Assembly (NCBI GenBank): GCA_021287065.1
Contig: JAJTBE010000185.1
Location: 1-33,702 of the forward strand
Direction of reading: 5' to 3'
From: Bacillota bacterium
Lineage (GTDB): Bacteria > Vulcanimicrobiota > JAJTBE01
DNA length: 33,702 nt
Shown: positions 8,353 through 18,590 of the stretch, piece after piece
Position numbering within the stretch: the first letter of the stretch is position 1
Layout: each line of letters starts with the position of its first letter
Translations under genes and position numbers: made by a program
The notes under the pieces: model-generated
What the model was told of the DNA's origin: nothing
Database searches by the model: none
The model's input: the letters and a program-made list of their open reading frames with translations, nothing else

Positions 8353-10509
8353 TTATTCCAAAGCGTAAATATGCCCGTCGTCACAGCCAATGTAAAGCAC
8401 ATCGCCTTCACCGATAGCCGGGGAAGATCTGACTCTGCCCGTGCATTTGAATCTCCATTGAACTTCTCCATCAGGTGAAAAAGCATAAATATAATAATCG
8501 TCGGATCCGAAGAAAATAGCACCGGTTCCGCTCAGAGCAGGCGAAGAAGTAATAGAACTTTTGGTTTTAAACTTCCAGAGCAGTTTGCCTTTGGAATTGA
8601 CATTGTAAAAGAATCCGTCAGTAGAACCAAAATAGATAGATTTTCCTTCGTCAGCTACAGGAGATGAGTGGATAGGTCCGCCGGTTTTAAACTTCCACCT
8701 TATATTTCCGCCTTTATTAAAAGAATAGAGGCAGCCGTCAGAATCACCGATATAAACATTTTTATTTCTGGAAATCGTAGGCGATGAAAGGGATGGGCCT
8801 CCCATTTCCTGATACCATCTGATATTTCCGCTTGTATCAAGACAGTAGAAAAGGCTGTTTTCATCTTTTGAGCCTCTGCTGGCAACATACAGGAATCCAT
8901 CCTCGGAAAGAGCCGGAGTTGATTCCAGTTTTCCACCGAGATCGATCCGCCATTTCAGAGTGCCGTCAGGATTAATGCAGTAAAGATAATGGTCGTATGA
9001 GCCTACATATACGCTTTTATCCAGACCTATACATGGAGAGGACCGGATTCTGCCGTATGTTTTAAACTTCCACAATGTTTTTCCATTGGGATTGAGAGCA
9101 TAAAGATGGCAGTCGTTGGATCCGATATAAACATTGCCTTCCCTGTCGATGGTGGGAGAAGACATAATGCTGGATCTTGTTCTGAAATGCCAGACTTCCC
9201 TGCCGTCAGGGTTCAGAACATACAGAATTCCGTTGTCAGCACCTACATAGATATTGCCGTTGCCTGCCAGAACCGGAGATGAACGGACGGGTACGCCGGT
9301 GTTGAAACTCCATTTGTATTTGCCCTGAATATCCCTTCCATAGGGGCTTCTTCCACTGTGGCGTCTGTCGGATCTGAAAGTGTACCAGAATGAAAGTTTG
9401 CCGGCGCCCTTTTCGAAGAAATCCATTTCTTCTCTGGACATATGTTTGGTTTCCGCAGGTTTTTCGAGATATTCGATATCTTCCCTGAAAATTTCCTTAA
9501 TTCCGGCTACCTTCTCAGGTTTCTGACGGGAATAACCCTGCCCGGACATCGCTTCTTCAACTTCCCTGCTGACATCAACACCATCAACGCTTTCTTCCTG
9601 AGCATCCCTTAAAGCCGCCTTCAGGGCATTTCCCATCTCCTGGGCGGTGGCAAATCGATCTGATGGTTCCATTGCAAGCGCTTTATCAAGAGCTGCTTCG
9701 ATTTTTTCACCAAGGTCATGCCGGATACTTCTAACCACCGGGAAATTAAAGGGAATATCATTTCTGGGGTCTTTTCCTGTAAGCAGGTGGTGCATACAGG
9801 CTGCAAGGCTGTATATATCTGATCTGGGTTCAGCTTCTCCCCGGTATTGTTCCGGCGGAGCGTAACCCTGGGTACCTACCATGGTTCCTTTTATACGGGG
9901 GTCAAAAAGTCTGGCAATACCAAAGTCGATGAGATAGACCTTGTCATCAGCAGTAACCATAATATTGCCGGGTTTAAGATCACGGTAAACAATGGGGGGA
10001 TCCTGGGTATGCAGATAATGAAGCACATTGGTAAGCTGAATACCCCATCTGATTACATCAATTTCATCAAGACCCTGTCTTCCGTCTGCCTGAAAATCTT
10101 CAAGCATTTTACGAAGATCGACGCCGTCGATGAATTCCATAATGAGATAATAACGGGTTTCAGCTACAAAACAGTCGATAAAACGCGGAATGGAAGGATG
10201 GTCGAGGTCATACAGAATCTGAGCTTCAGTAGCGAAGCGCTCGATAGCATATTCCCTCTCCCCTTCTGTATCGAAGTAGTCAAGCATTTCCTTGACAGCC
10301 CAGATCCCTGCCACCTTGAGATCTACTGCTTTATAAACCGCACCCATACCGCCTTTGGCGATATAGTCAATAATCTTATAGCGGTTATCAAGTTCTGTAC
10401 CTAAAGGCAGCTTACTTGAAGTAAACTGGACATCATAAAGCGGATTTCCGCAATGTCTGCAGAACCTGGCATTCTCGTTGTTTTCACCTTTACAGTGGAT
10501 GCACTGCAC
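8353..10509 (-). CDS. Ser/Thr protein kinase with N-terminal zinc ribbon and C-terminal 8-bladed PQQ-like propeller
   Basis: GTG start at 10509 with AGGAG 9 nt upstream; 718 residues. A zinc ribbon (C3, C6, C17, C20) is followed by a complete Hanks-type kinase: glycine loop AKGGMGAVY (51-59), K73 (WAVKEM), catalytic loop YRDLKPGN (D177, K179, N182), DFG (195-197), activation segment VGTQGYAPPEQ (211-221). A hydrophilic linker of about 95 residues leads to eight ~40-residue repeats (398-718), each with an SSP/STP turn, YVG or YIG, and a W at the blade end, as in PQQ/Trp-docking propellers. There is no membrane helix, so the propeller appears cytoplasmic. All key kinase residues are present, so it should be active. 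First gene of the seven-gene operon. Confidence 0.9.
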   Translation of the reverse strand: MQCIHCKGENNENARFCRHCGNPLYDVQFTSSKLPLGTELDNRYKIIDYIAKGGMGAVYKAVDLKVAGIWAVKEMLDYFDTEGEREYAIERFATEAQILYDLDHPSIPRFIDCFVAETRYYLIMEFIDGVDLRKMLEDFQADGRQGLDEIDVIRWGIQLTNVLHYLHTQDPPIVYRDLKPGNIMVTADDKVYLIDFGIARLFDPRIKGTMVGTQGYAPPEQYRGEAEPRSDIYSLAACMHHLLTGKDPRNDIPFNFPVVRSIRHDLGEKIEAALDKALAMEPSDRFATAQEMGNALKAALRDAQEESVDGVDVSREVEEAMSGQGYSRQKPEKVAGIKEIFREDIEYLEKPAETKHMSREEMDFFEKGAGKLSFWYTFRSDRRHSGRSPYGRDIQGKYKWSFNTGVPVRSSPVLAGNGNIYVGADNGILYVLNPDGREVWHFRTRSSIMSSPTIDREGNVYIGSNDCHLYALNPNGKTLWKFKTYGRIRSSPCIGLDKSVYVGSYDHYLYCINPDGTLKWRIDLGGKLESTPALSEDGFLYVASRGSKDENSLFYCLDTSGNIRWYQEMGGPSLSSPTISRNKNVYIGDSDGCLYSFNKGGNIRWKFKTGGPIHSSPVADEGKSIYFGSTDGFFYNVNSKGKLLWKFKTKSSITSSPALSGTGAIFFGSDDYYIYAFSPDGEVQWRFKCTGRVRSSPAIGEGDVLYIGCDDGHIYALE

Positions 10510-10547
10510 GCAGCTACACTCCTGAAGTTATTCTGACAACCATCAGT

Positions 10548-10553
10548 ATTATA
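10548..10553 (-). promoter_or_regulatory. Candidate -10 box for the kinase/envelope operon
   Basis: TATAAT on the minus strand lies about 40 nt upstream of the GTG start of the propeller kinase. No convincing -35 is visible at the right distance, so the call rests on the perfect -10 and its place alone. Confidence 0.3.
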
Positions 10554-10686
10554 AATTTGACGCAAAATATCCTTCTACCTTTATCAACACCCGAAAATTT
10601 TACCTGAAAAATCTTTTGTTATCTGTCTATCATTACAAAGGCTTCCTTAGTAAACATATAGTGCAAAATGTTAACAATTTTGTTTC

Positions 10687-10702
10687 TTTTTACCGGTAAA
10701 AA
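10687..10702. promoter_or_regulatory. Perfect 16-bp palindrome, operator candidate
   Basis: TTTTTACCGGTAAAAA is a perfect palindrome in the divergent intergenic region between the kinase operon (minus) and the DUF4105-like gene (plus). It ends 4 bp before the plus-strand -35 box, a position suited to a dimeric regulator. No regulator gene is next to it. Confidence 0.4.
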
Positions 10703-10706
10703 CTTA

Positions 10707-10735
10707 TTTACAATCCTGATTCTTAATTATAAAAT
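10707..10735 (+). promoter_or_regulatory. Sigma-70-type promoter of the DUF4105-like gene
   Basis: TTTACA (707-712 of the 10-kb block), a 17-bp spacer and TAAAAT (730-735) precede the gene. GGGAGG lies 8 nt before the ATG at 10766. Confidence 0.5.
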
Positions 10736-10765
10736 AATAATAGAAAAAACCGGGAGGCTGGGATT

Positions 10766-11956
10766 ATGAAAATTGCAGGACAGATACCGCAGAATATTAC
10801 CGAAAGACCGTTATCAGCCAGCAAACAGACTGGGGCTGAAGAAACAAAGCTCAACACAACAGATTCGTTCAGCAGAACAGAAACAGACAACAGCGGAATT
10901 CCGAATTTGTCGAAAATTGCACCTGCGAGCGCCGAAAGCAGCAGTGTAAAAAAAGTCTCGGAACAGTGCAAAGCTACACATCTTGGAACGGATGCCGACG
11001 GAAATATTAAACTTTCCGGTTTCCGCTGGGGTTTTAAAGAAGCATCAAGCAGAGAGAACTGGAGTGCAGTTTTCGGAGATGCAACAATCAATCCCAAAGA
11101 TGTTAAAGATGCCTATCTTGTTGTGGAACCGTTTCCTCCCGAATGGGTTGCCGCACACGCATTTATGTATTTTGAGATGAAGGATGATGCAAAGATCAAA
11201 TCATCCGACGGAAGAGAGAGCAATGGTTTTGTAGTATCCATGGAAGCTGCTCTTAAACCGGGGCAGAAATACGGTCTTATTGAAGGAATGGGAAAATTAT
11301 TCGGCAGTATTTATCAGGTTGGTTCATGGGAAGATGTGGTTCAGAAATCATGCAGAGGAGCGAACCACAGACTAATCCGCCACAAACTTAACCTCAGACC
11401 GGACCAGAAGGAAGATCTGGCAAGAAACAGCCTCAATGAAGCTTTTAAAGACAGAACAGGCGAATTTTACCATACTACACGAAACAGCTGCTTCAGCAAC
11501 CAGATCCGCATACTCAACAGCGCCCTCGATGAGAACCAGAAACTCCACAGATGGCTTATTCCGGGAATCATGTTCAGTCCTACAGCATCACTGCCTACAG
11601 GAGCTGCTGCAGTCCTCAATTTCAGAGGTCTTCTTGCTCCCGATTCACCGCCGGTAATCACCCAGCCCGACAAAACCCTGTTTCCCGATAATCAGACCAA
11701 GCCTTCGTTGTTTGATCTGGCTACGAGAAAAATATCCGATCTCAGAACTTTCAACTTTTTTTCAAGCGTCACCGGTGCTTTTGCAGGTGCACAGCTTGGA
11801 AGCATGATAATGCCTCCGGGAGTGGGAATCCTCGTCGGAGGAGTAATGGGAGCATCCCTCGGATATAAAGCTTCAACCCTGATTGAGCACAACTCCCATT
11901 TTGTAACCGAGCCTTCGGAAAAATTTAACAATGCAAACCAGGGGTTGAAAGGGTAG
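10766..11956 (+). CDS. DUF4105-like (papain/NlpC-type fold) protein with C-terminal glycine zipper
   Basis: The protein has 396 residues. The first ~70 are polar and low-complexity (Ser/Thr/Glu), with no signal peptide. The middle (about 85-260) resembles DUF4105/Lnb N-terminal-type domains: a conserved His in AHAFMYFEM (H131), then the HTTRNSCFSNQ block (C242), which in that superfamily provides the Cys of a Cys-His pair. The end (about 337-369) is a glycine zipper (GAFAGAQLGSM...GGVMGASLG) that could insert into a membrane as a hairpin. It is monocistronic, divergent from the kinase operon, and ends before a bidirectional terminator. An enzymatic role (amidase/peptidase-like) is possible but not shown. 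The family call is from motif shape and is tentative. Confidence 0.55.
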   Translation: MKIAGQIPQNITERPLSASKQTGAEETKLNTTDSFSRTETDNSGIPNLSKIAPASAESSSVKKVSEQCKATHLGTDADGNIKLSGFRWGFKEASSRENWSAVFGDATINPKDVKDAYLVVEPFPPEWVAAHAFMYFEMKDDAKIKSSDGRESNGFVVSMEAALKPGQKYGLIEGMGKLFGSIYQVGSWEDVVQKSCRGANHRLIRHKLNLRPDQKEDLARNSLNEAFKDRTGEFYHTTRNSCFSNQIRILNSALDENQKLHRWLIPGIMFSPTASLPTGAAAVLNFRGLLAPDSPPVITQPDKTLFPDNQTKPSLFDLATRKISDLRTFNFFSSVTGAFAGAQLGSMIMPPGVGILVGGVMGASLGYKASTLIEHNSHFVTEPSEKFNNANQGLKG

Positions 11957-12045
11957 CAAACACACTCCGTATGGATTATTCCCAACTACCGGATTTTCAT
12001 ACGAATTCGCACACGAATTTTCATTGAAAAATTTCCAATAAATAA

Positions 12046-12075
12046 AAAATGCAGCCTTCAGCGAGGCTGCATTTT
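12046..12075. terminator. Bidirectional rho-independent terminator
   Basis: An 11-bp perfect stem (AAAATGCAGCC / GGCTGCATTTT) with an 8-nt loop and an A-run on one side and T-run on the other. It lies between the convergent DUF4105-like gene and gyrA and can serve both. Confidence 0.8.
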
Positions 12076-12139
12076 CTTATATTTTAAAGGAATACAATTA
12101 TTCCTTATTTGGCATTTACGGGTTTTCCGTAGGGGTTTT

Positions 12140-14596
12140 CTACTCTTCTCCGTCAACTTCGCCCATTTCATAGGGGATTACCGAGAAGCCGGTAACCATA
12201 TCATCGGGATCGAGTCTGATGACGATTACACCCTGGGAATGTCTGCTGATTACGGAAATATCCTTTGCCTGTAACCTGATTACATATCCCTGGCTCGTTG
12301 TAACAATTATGTCGTCTTCTTCATGAATGACTCTTGCCTTAACGACAGTGCCCGTCTTCTTGTTGACTATGGTTGAAATCACGCCGTATCCGTTGCGGTT
12401 CTGGATGTTATATTCATCCAGAGGAGTACGTTTGCCGATACCGTTTTCAGTTACGATAAGCACCTGATTGCCGGTTTCAACAAAGTCCATAGCAACAACC
12501 TGATCACCGGGACGAAGTTTCATAGCGTGAACGCCTCTGGCATTTCTGCCCATAGGCCTCACCTGATCCTCGTTGAAGCGGATTCCCTTACCGAGTTTGG
12601 TGGCAAGGAAAAGCTCGTGGGATCCCGATGTCTGATATACGGAGATCAACTGATCATCTTCTTCCAGAGACAGAGCTGTTATACCGGATTTCTTAATATT
12701 GGCAAATTCCTCAAGGGATGTCTTTTTGATATATCCCTGTTTGGTAGCCATTACGAGATATCCGGTGTCAGGGTTGAAATTGCGGACCGGTATGATGGCG
12801 CTTACATTTTCATCCCTGTCGATCTGGATAAGGTTCATCAGATAGGTTCCCCGTGCTTTTTTACCCAGTTCGGGAATTTCATAAACCTTTAGTCTGTAAA
12901 CCTTGGCTTTATCTGTGAAGAACAGAAGATAATGATGTGTTGTGGTAACAAAAGTATGTTCGACAAAATCTTCATCTTTCAGTTTTGCCGTGGAAATACC
13001 TTTGCCTCCCCTGCCCTGACGCTTGTAAACATCGAGGGGGAAACGTTTGATATAACCATCATGGCTTACTGTTACAAACACATCGGTTTCAACGAGGAGA
13101 TCTTCCACATCGAAATTTGTGTCAACGCCTTCATTCATGATTTCGCTTCTTCTTTTATCAGCAAAACGGTTTTTGATATCAATGAGTTCATCTCTGATTA
13201 CGCCGTAAATCTTAGATTCGTTGGCGAGAAGTTCCTCGAGATATGCAATAACTTTCAGAAGTTCGGCATATTCTTCATCGATTTTCTGGCGTTCCAGTCC
13301 GGTGAGTCTCTGGAGGCGCATATCGAGGATTGCCTGAGCCTGAATTTCACTGAGATGGAAGCGCTGCATAAGTTTTATACGGGCTTCATCCGCATTTGCC
13401 GATGAGCGGATGGTTTCGATTACAGCATCGATATTATCGAGGGCAATCTGCAAACCTTCCAGAATGTGCGCTCTGGCTTTTGCTTTTTTAAGTTCAAACT
13501 GGCAGCGTCTGACAACCACTCTGTAACGATGGTGCAGATAGTGGTCGAGCATTTCACGAAGGCTCAGGAGCTTTGGTACGCCGTCAACCAGAGCAAGCAT
13601 TGTCATACCGAAATTGCTCTGGAGCGCAGTTCTCTTATAGAGCTGGTTGAGGGTGATCTGAGGTGTATTGTTGCTTGCGGACAATTCAACAACCACTCTC
13701 ATTCCCCGGCGGTCCGATTCATCCCTGAGATCCCTGATTCCGGTAATCTGCTTGTCTTTTACAAGTTCAGCCATATGTTCGATCATTCTGGCTTTGTTAA
13801 CCTGATAGGGAATTTCCGTGAAGATAATATCGTATCTTCCGTTTTTATGCTCGATAATCTCGGATTTGGCTCTCATAGTTACGGAGCCTCTTCCGGTTTC
13901 ATAAGCTTTCCTTGCTCCGTCAACACCCATAATCATAGCACCTGTGGGGAAATCGGGAGCTTTTATTATTTTATAGAGTTCTTCTTTGGGAAGTTCCGGT
14001 TCATCAATAATCCTGACCAGAGCGTCAATGACTTCTCCAAGATTGTGGGGAGGTATGTTTGTAGCCATACCTACGGCAATACCGCCGGATCCGTTTACAA
14101 GCAGATTGGGGTATCTTGCCGGAAGAACCACTGGCTCTTCAAGGGAATTGTCAAAGTTAGCCCTGAAATCGACGGTTTCTTTTTCCAGATCATCAAGAAG
14201 CTCAACAGCAAGGGGGGCAAGTCTGGATTCTGTATAACGCATAGCCGCAGGGGGGTCGCCGTCAACGGATCCGAAGTTGCCATGTCCATCCACCAGCATA
14301 TGGCGCATATTGAAGTTCTGCGCCATTCTGACCATAGCGTCGTAAATAGACGAGTCGCCATGGGGATGGTATTTTGCCATAACGTCTCCAACAGTGGAGG
14401 CGGATTTCTTGAATGGTCTTCCCGGCATCAGATTATTCTGATACATTGAATACAGAATACGGCGGTGAACCGGTTTCAGACCGTCGCAAACATCGGGAAG
14501 TGCTCTGGAGACGATAACGCTCATAGCATAATCGATGTATGAGTCTTTCATTTCGTCTTCAATAGGAACAGGTATTATTCTTTCCTGTAAATCCAT
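12140..14596 (-). CDS. gyrA: DNA gyrase subunit A
   Basis: The 818-residue protein is full length for GyrA. It forms A2B2 with GyrB and introduces negative supercoils. The N-terminal breakage-reunion domain has the catalytic Tyr (Y121, in AAMRYTESR) and the quinolone-determining region [10 protein letters not shown], where the E. coli S83 and D87 equivalents are Ser and Asp, the sensitive form. The C-terminal domain has six-bladed-propeller repeats and a GyrA box (QGRGGKGI), which separates it from ParC. The end is acidic (EMGEVDGEE). ATG 14596 follows AGGAG. It lies 34 nt after gyrB in the same operon and ends at a bidirectional terminator. Confidence 0.97.
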   Translation of the reverse strand: MDLQERIIPVPIEDEMKDSYIDYAMSVIVSRALPDVCDGLKPVHRRILYSMYQNNLMPGRPFKKSASTVGDVMAKYHPHGDSSIYDAMVRMAQNFNMRHMLVDGHGNFGSVDGDPPAAMRYTESRLAPLAVELLDDLEKETVDFRANFDNSLEEPVVLPARYPNLLVNGSGGIAVGMATNIPPHNLGEVIDALVRIIDEPELPKEELYKIIKAPDFPTGAMIMGVDGARKAYETGRGSVTMRAKSEIIEHKNGRYDIIFTEIPYQVNKARMIEHMAELVKDKQITGIRDLRDESDRRGMRVVVELSASNNTPQITLNQLYKRTALQSNFGMTMLALVDGVPKLLSLREMLDHYLHHRYRVVVRRCQFELKKAKARAHILEGLQIALDNIDAVIETIRSSANADEARIKLMQRFHLSEIQAQAILDMRLQRLTGLERQKIDEEYAELLKVIAYLEELLANESKIYGVIRDELIDIKNRFADKRRSEIMNEGVDTNFDVEDLLVETDVFVTVSHDGYIKRFPLDVYKRQGRGGKGISTAKLKDEDFVEHTFVTTTHHYLLFFTDKAKVYRLKVYEIPELGKKARGTYLMNLIQIDRDENVSAIIPVRNFNPDTGYLVMATKQGYIKKTSLEEFANIKKSGITALSLEEDDQLISVYQTSGSHELFLATKLGKGIRFNEDQVRPMGRNARGVHAMKLRPGDQVVAMDFVETGNQVLIVTENGIGKRTPLDEYNIQNRNGYGVISTIVNKKTGTVVKARVIHEEDDIIVTTSQGYVIRLQAKDISVISRHSQGVIVIRLDPDDMVTGFSVIPYEMGEVDGEE

Positions 14597-14630
14597 TGGG
14601 TTTCTCCTGTTCTATGGGGTAGAAAGTTCA

Positions 14631-16589
<1,959 letters not shown>

Positions 16590-16838
16590 TTAAAACTCTT
16601 CCTCTTCCCTCTCACGCCTGGCGACAAACAGATTCCAAATCCACCCGGCTACAACTCCCATAATAACTCCCGTTGCAACTCCGGTGAATATTCCTATGCC
16701 GTCAGGTTCGGGCATGGCCTGCAGAAAGCGGGATATTACAAATTTTCCGAATAAACCGCCAAGCAGGGCGCCGCTGAACATAAATATCAGGCAGCCCGGC
16801 AGAAAGCTCTGCTCTGCTTTTGTCTCATGCAAAACCAT
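16590..16838 (-). CDS. Small two-helix membrane protein leading the gyrase operon
   Basis: 82 residues with two predicted membrane helices (about 12-36 and 46-70), both rich in Gly (GALLGGLFGK, GVATGVIMGVVAG), so they probably pack tightly. The tail RREREEEEF is charged. It is the first gene after the promoter at 16867-16895 and its stop codon touches the gyrB start. I do not recognise the family; the Shine-Dalgarno (AAGGG) is weak. Its role beside gyrase is unknown; it may simply share the promoter or set gyrB translation by coupling. Confidence 0.7.
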   Translation of the reverse strand: MVLHETKAEQSFLPGCLIFMFSGALLGGLFGKFVISRFLQAMPEPDGIGIFTGVATGVIMGVVAGWIWNLFVARREREEEEF

Positions 16839-16866
16839 TTTTTAGCCCTTATAAATTGTTAGTCGA

Positions 16867-16895
16867 AGTATAATACATTTTGGTGTTCATTGCAA
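16867..16895 (-). promoter_or_regulatory. Sigma-70-type promoter of the membrane protein-gyrB-gyrA operon
   Basis: On the minus strand TTGCAA (16890-16895), a 17-bp spacer and TATACT (16867-16872) stand about 30 nt before the ATG at 16838, in the 66-nt gap after the phosphohexomutase gene. Confidence 0.6.
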
Positions 16896-16901
16896 CCAAA
16901 A
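16878..16901. repeat. Inverted repeat overlapping the gyrase promoter
   Basis: TTTTGGT and ACCAAAA are perfect 7-bp arms around a 10-nt loop. They cover the -35 and half of the spacer of the gyrase promoter and begin 4 nt after the phosphohexomutase stop. It may be an operator or part of a terminator for the upstream gene; no T-run follows, which favours the operator reading. Confidence 0.4.
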
Positions 16902-16904
16902 CTA

Positions 16905-18335
16905 TTATTTGGCCGAATCACGCCAGAAAAATTCTGATGCTGCATCTGCAAGATTCTTCAGATGTTCTTTAGCCTGAGCTTCCATATAGATTCTTACGAG
17001 AGGCTCAGTTCCTGAAGGTCTGAAAAGCACCCAGCTTCCGTCTTCGAGGTAAAGTTTGATTCCATCGATATCGACGAATTTTTCTACCTTGAATCCGCTG
17101 AATTCTTTGGGCGGTTCCTGTTTTATATTTTCGAAGAACCGTTTTTTATGCTCTTCAGGACAGTGAAAATCGAGTCGTTTGGTGTATGAGGCGCCGAATT
17201 TTTCGGAGATTTCCTGCAGAAGTTCGGTGAATGACTTTCCTTCAACCGCTCTGATTTCTGTCATAAGGGCAACAGCAAGAATGCCGTCTTTTTCCGGAAT
17301 ATGGCCTATAATAGACAATCCGCCGCTTTCTTCGCCGCCGATGATGATATTTTCTTTCTGAAGTTCGCTGCCGATATATTTGAAGCCCACAGGGGTTTCA
17401 ACTACGGGGAATCCGTAATGGGCAGCTATTCTGTCGAGCTGGTGTGTTGTGGCTACTGTTCTTGCAACACCGCCTGTAAGCCCCCGGTTTTTGATAAGGT
17501 GCATATAAAGCAGAACCATAACCTGATTGGGATTGATAAATGCACCGTTTGAATCCACAATACCGAAGCGATCGGCATCGCCGTCGTTGGCAAGACCCAG
17601 ATCCGCATCAGAACAGGCAACTTCTTTAATAAGTTCGCCGAGAAGCTCCGCTTTAGGCTCAGGCATTGTTCCGCCAAAATAAGGATCCACATTGGAATGC
17701 ATCATTGTGAAATCAGTAATGATTTCAAGAAGAAGGGGGACATAATTTCTGCCTGTGGCAAACATAGGATCATAGATCACTTTGAGTTTGCTTTTTGCTA
17801 TGGCATTGAGATCAAGAATCTTTTTGACCTGTTTCATATAAGGTTCCACAGGGTCAAATTTCTTTACAAGGGGGGATTCTTTCAGTTCATCGACTGAGAG
17901 TTTTTTTACTCCGCCTGATTCAAGAATTTTTCCGATATGTTCTTCGATCTTTTTAGTTACATCAGGAAGTGCAGGGGCGGCATCTTCCGGTATGTATTTA
18001 ATACCGTTGTATTCCGGCGGATTGTGGCTTGCGGTAAACATAAGAGCGCCGGCGGTGCCTTTACTGAGAATTGAAAATGCCGTAACAGGTGTGGGCATAT
18101 CCTTTTCGGGCATAAATACTTTTATACCGTTGGCGCAGCACACTGCAGCAGCTCTCTGTGCAAAACGATCCGAGAAGAACCGGGTGTCGTGGCCTATAAC
18201 CAGACCTCTGTCTGATATCCCTTTTTCGATAATATAATCGCAAATACCCTGGACCACAATTTCCACATTGCCGAATGTGAAATCTTCACACATTACAGCT
18301 CTCCATCCATCGGTTCCAAAAACGATATTGCTCAT
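16905..18335 (-). CDS. Phosphoglucomutase/phosphomannomutase family protein (alpha-D-phosphohexomutase)
   Basis: 476 residues, a usual length for the COG1109-type enzymes that interconvert hexose 1- and 6-phosphates for glycan and glycogen metabolism. All four active-site loops are present: phosphoserine loop TASHNPPEYNG, metal loop DGDADRFG, sugar-recognition loop GGEESGG, and phosphate loop RPSGTEPLVRIY. The start ATG at 18335 has GGAGG 6 nt upstream. The gene stands alone, with its own intergenic regions. Substrate (glucose, mannose or both) cannot be decided from the motifs. Nucleotide-sugar supply for the envelope enzymes of the kinase operon is a plausible but unproven link. Confidence 0.92.
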   Translation of the reverse strand: MSNIVFGTDGWRAVMCEDFTFGNVEIVVQGICDYIIEKGISDRGLVIGHDTRFFSDRFAQRAAAVCCANGIKVFMPEKDMPTPVTAFSILSKGTAGALMFTASHNPPEYNGIKYIPEDAAPALPDVTKKIEEHIGKILESGGVKKLSVDELKESPLVKKFDPVEPYMKQVKKILDLNAIAKSKLKVIYDPMFATGRNYVPLLLEIITDFTMMHSNVDPYFGGTMPEPKAELLGELIKEVACSDADLGLANDGDADRFGIVDSNGAFINPNQVMVLLYMHLIKNRGLTGGVARTVATTHQLDRIAAHYGFPVVETPVGFKYIGSELQKENIIIGGEESGGLSIIGHIPEKDGILAVALMTEIRAVEGKSFTELLQEISEKFGASYTKRLDFHCPEEHKKRFFENIKQEPPKEFSGFKVEKFVDIDGIKLYLEDGSWVLFRPSGTEPLVRIYMEAQAKEHLKNLADAASEFFWRDSAK

Positions 18336-18385
18336 CAGAAGCCTCCATTTTTTTTATTTGTGTTATACCAGGGCAAATGCCAGAT

Positions 18386-18446
18386 GTCATTCTGAAAGAA
18401 GTGAAGACGGAGTCCGGTTAAGCCTCTTCGCTTCATTCAGGACGAC
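18386..18446. repeat. Imperfect inverted repeat, MITE/REP-like
   Basis: Two 21-bp arms (18386-18406 and 18426-18446), complementary at most positions, flank a 19-nt centre. The arm consensus GTCATTCTGAA-GAAG-GAAG resembles a widely scattered intergenic repeat of many bacterial genomes. It lies between the phosphohexomutase and the CPBP gene. Confidence 0.6.
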
Positions 18447-18455
18447 ACGCTGCAG

Positions 18456-18471
18456 ATCTGCAATTGCAGAT
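18456..18471. repeat. Perfect 16-bp palindrome
   Basis: ATCTGCAATTGCAGAT lies just beside the MITE-like repeat, 120 nt upstream of the phosphohexomutase start. It is an operator candidate for that gene or part of the repeat. Confidence 0.35.
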
Positions 18472-18542
18472 AAACAAATGCCTCCGGCAAAATTACATAA
18501 TTAACCAAGGTATGAAAATATTTTAGGGAAACCTGCAAAATC

Positions 18543-18590
18543 CTGCAAAAAAACATCCGGGAACCATTATCAATCCTGATTTTTTTGCAG
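18543..18590 (-). repeat. Long-loop inverted repeat spanning the stop codon of the CPBP gene
   Basis: Perfect 11-bp arms CTGCAAAAAAA (18543-18553) and TTTTTTTGCAG (18580-18590) are separated by 26 nt that contain the TGA stop. The position suggests a 3'-end structure or terminator, but the stem is AT-rich and the loop long. Confidence 0.4.

Noticed and set aside
9847..10404. 185-codon plus-strand open frame
   Set aside because: It is antisense to the kinase domain of the propeller kinase, with no ribosome site or recognisable motif.
13466..14449. 327-codon plus-strand open frame
   Set aside because: It is antisense to gyrA, whose frame is certain; long antisense frames arise from its codon bias.
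18268..18504. 78-codon plus-strand open frame
   Set aside because: It is formed by the MITE-like inverted repeat (the SERSE...SFRTTR type of spurious peptide) and the antisense start of the phosphohexomutase gene.
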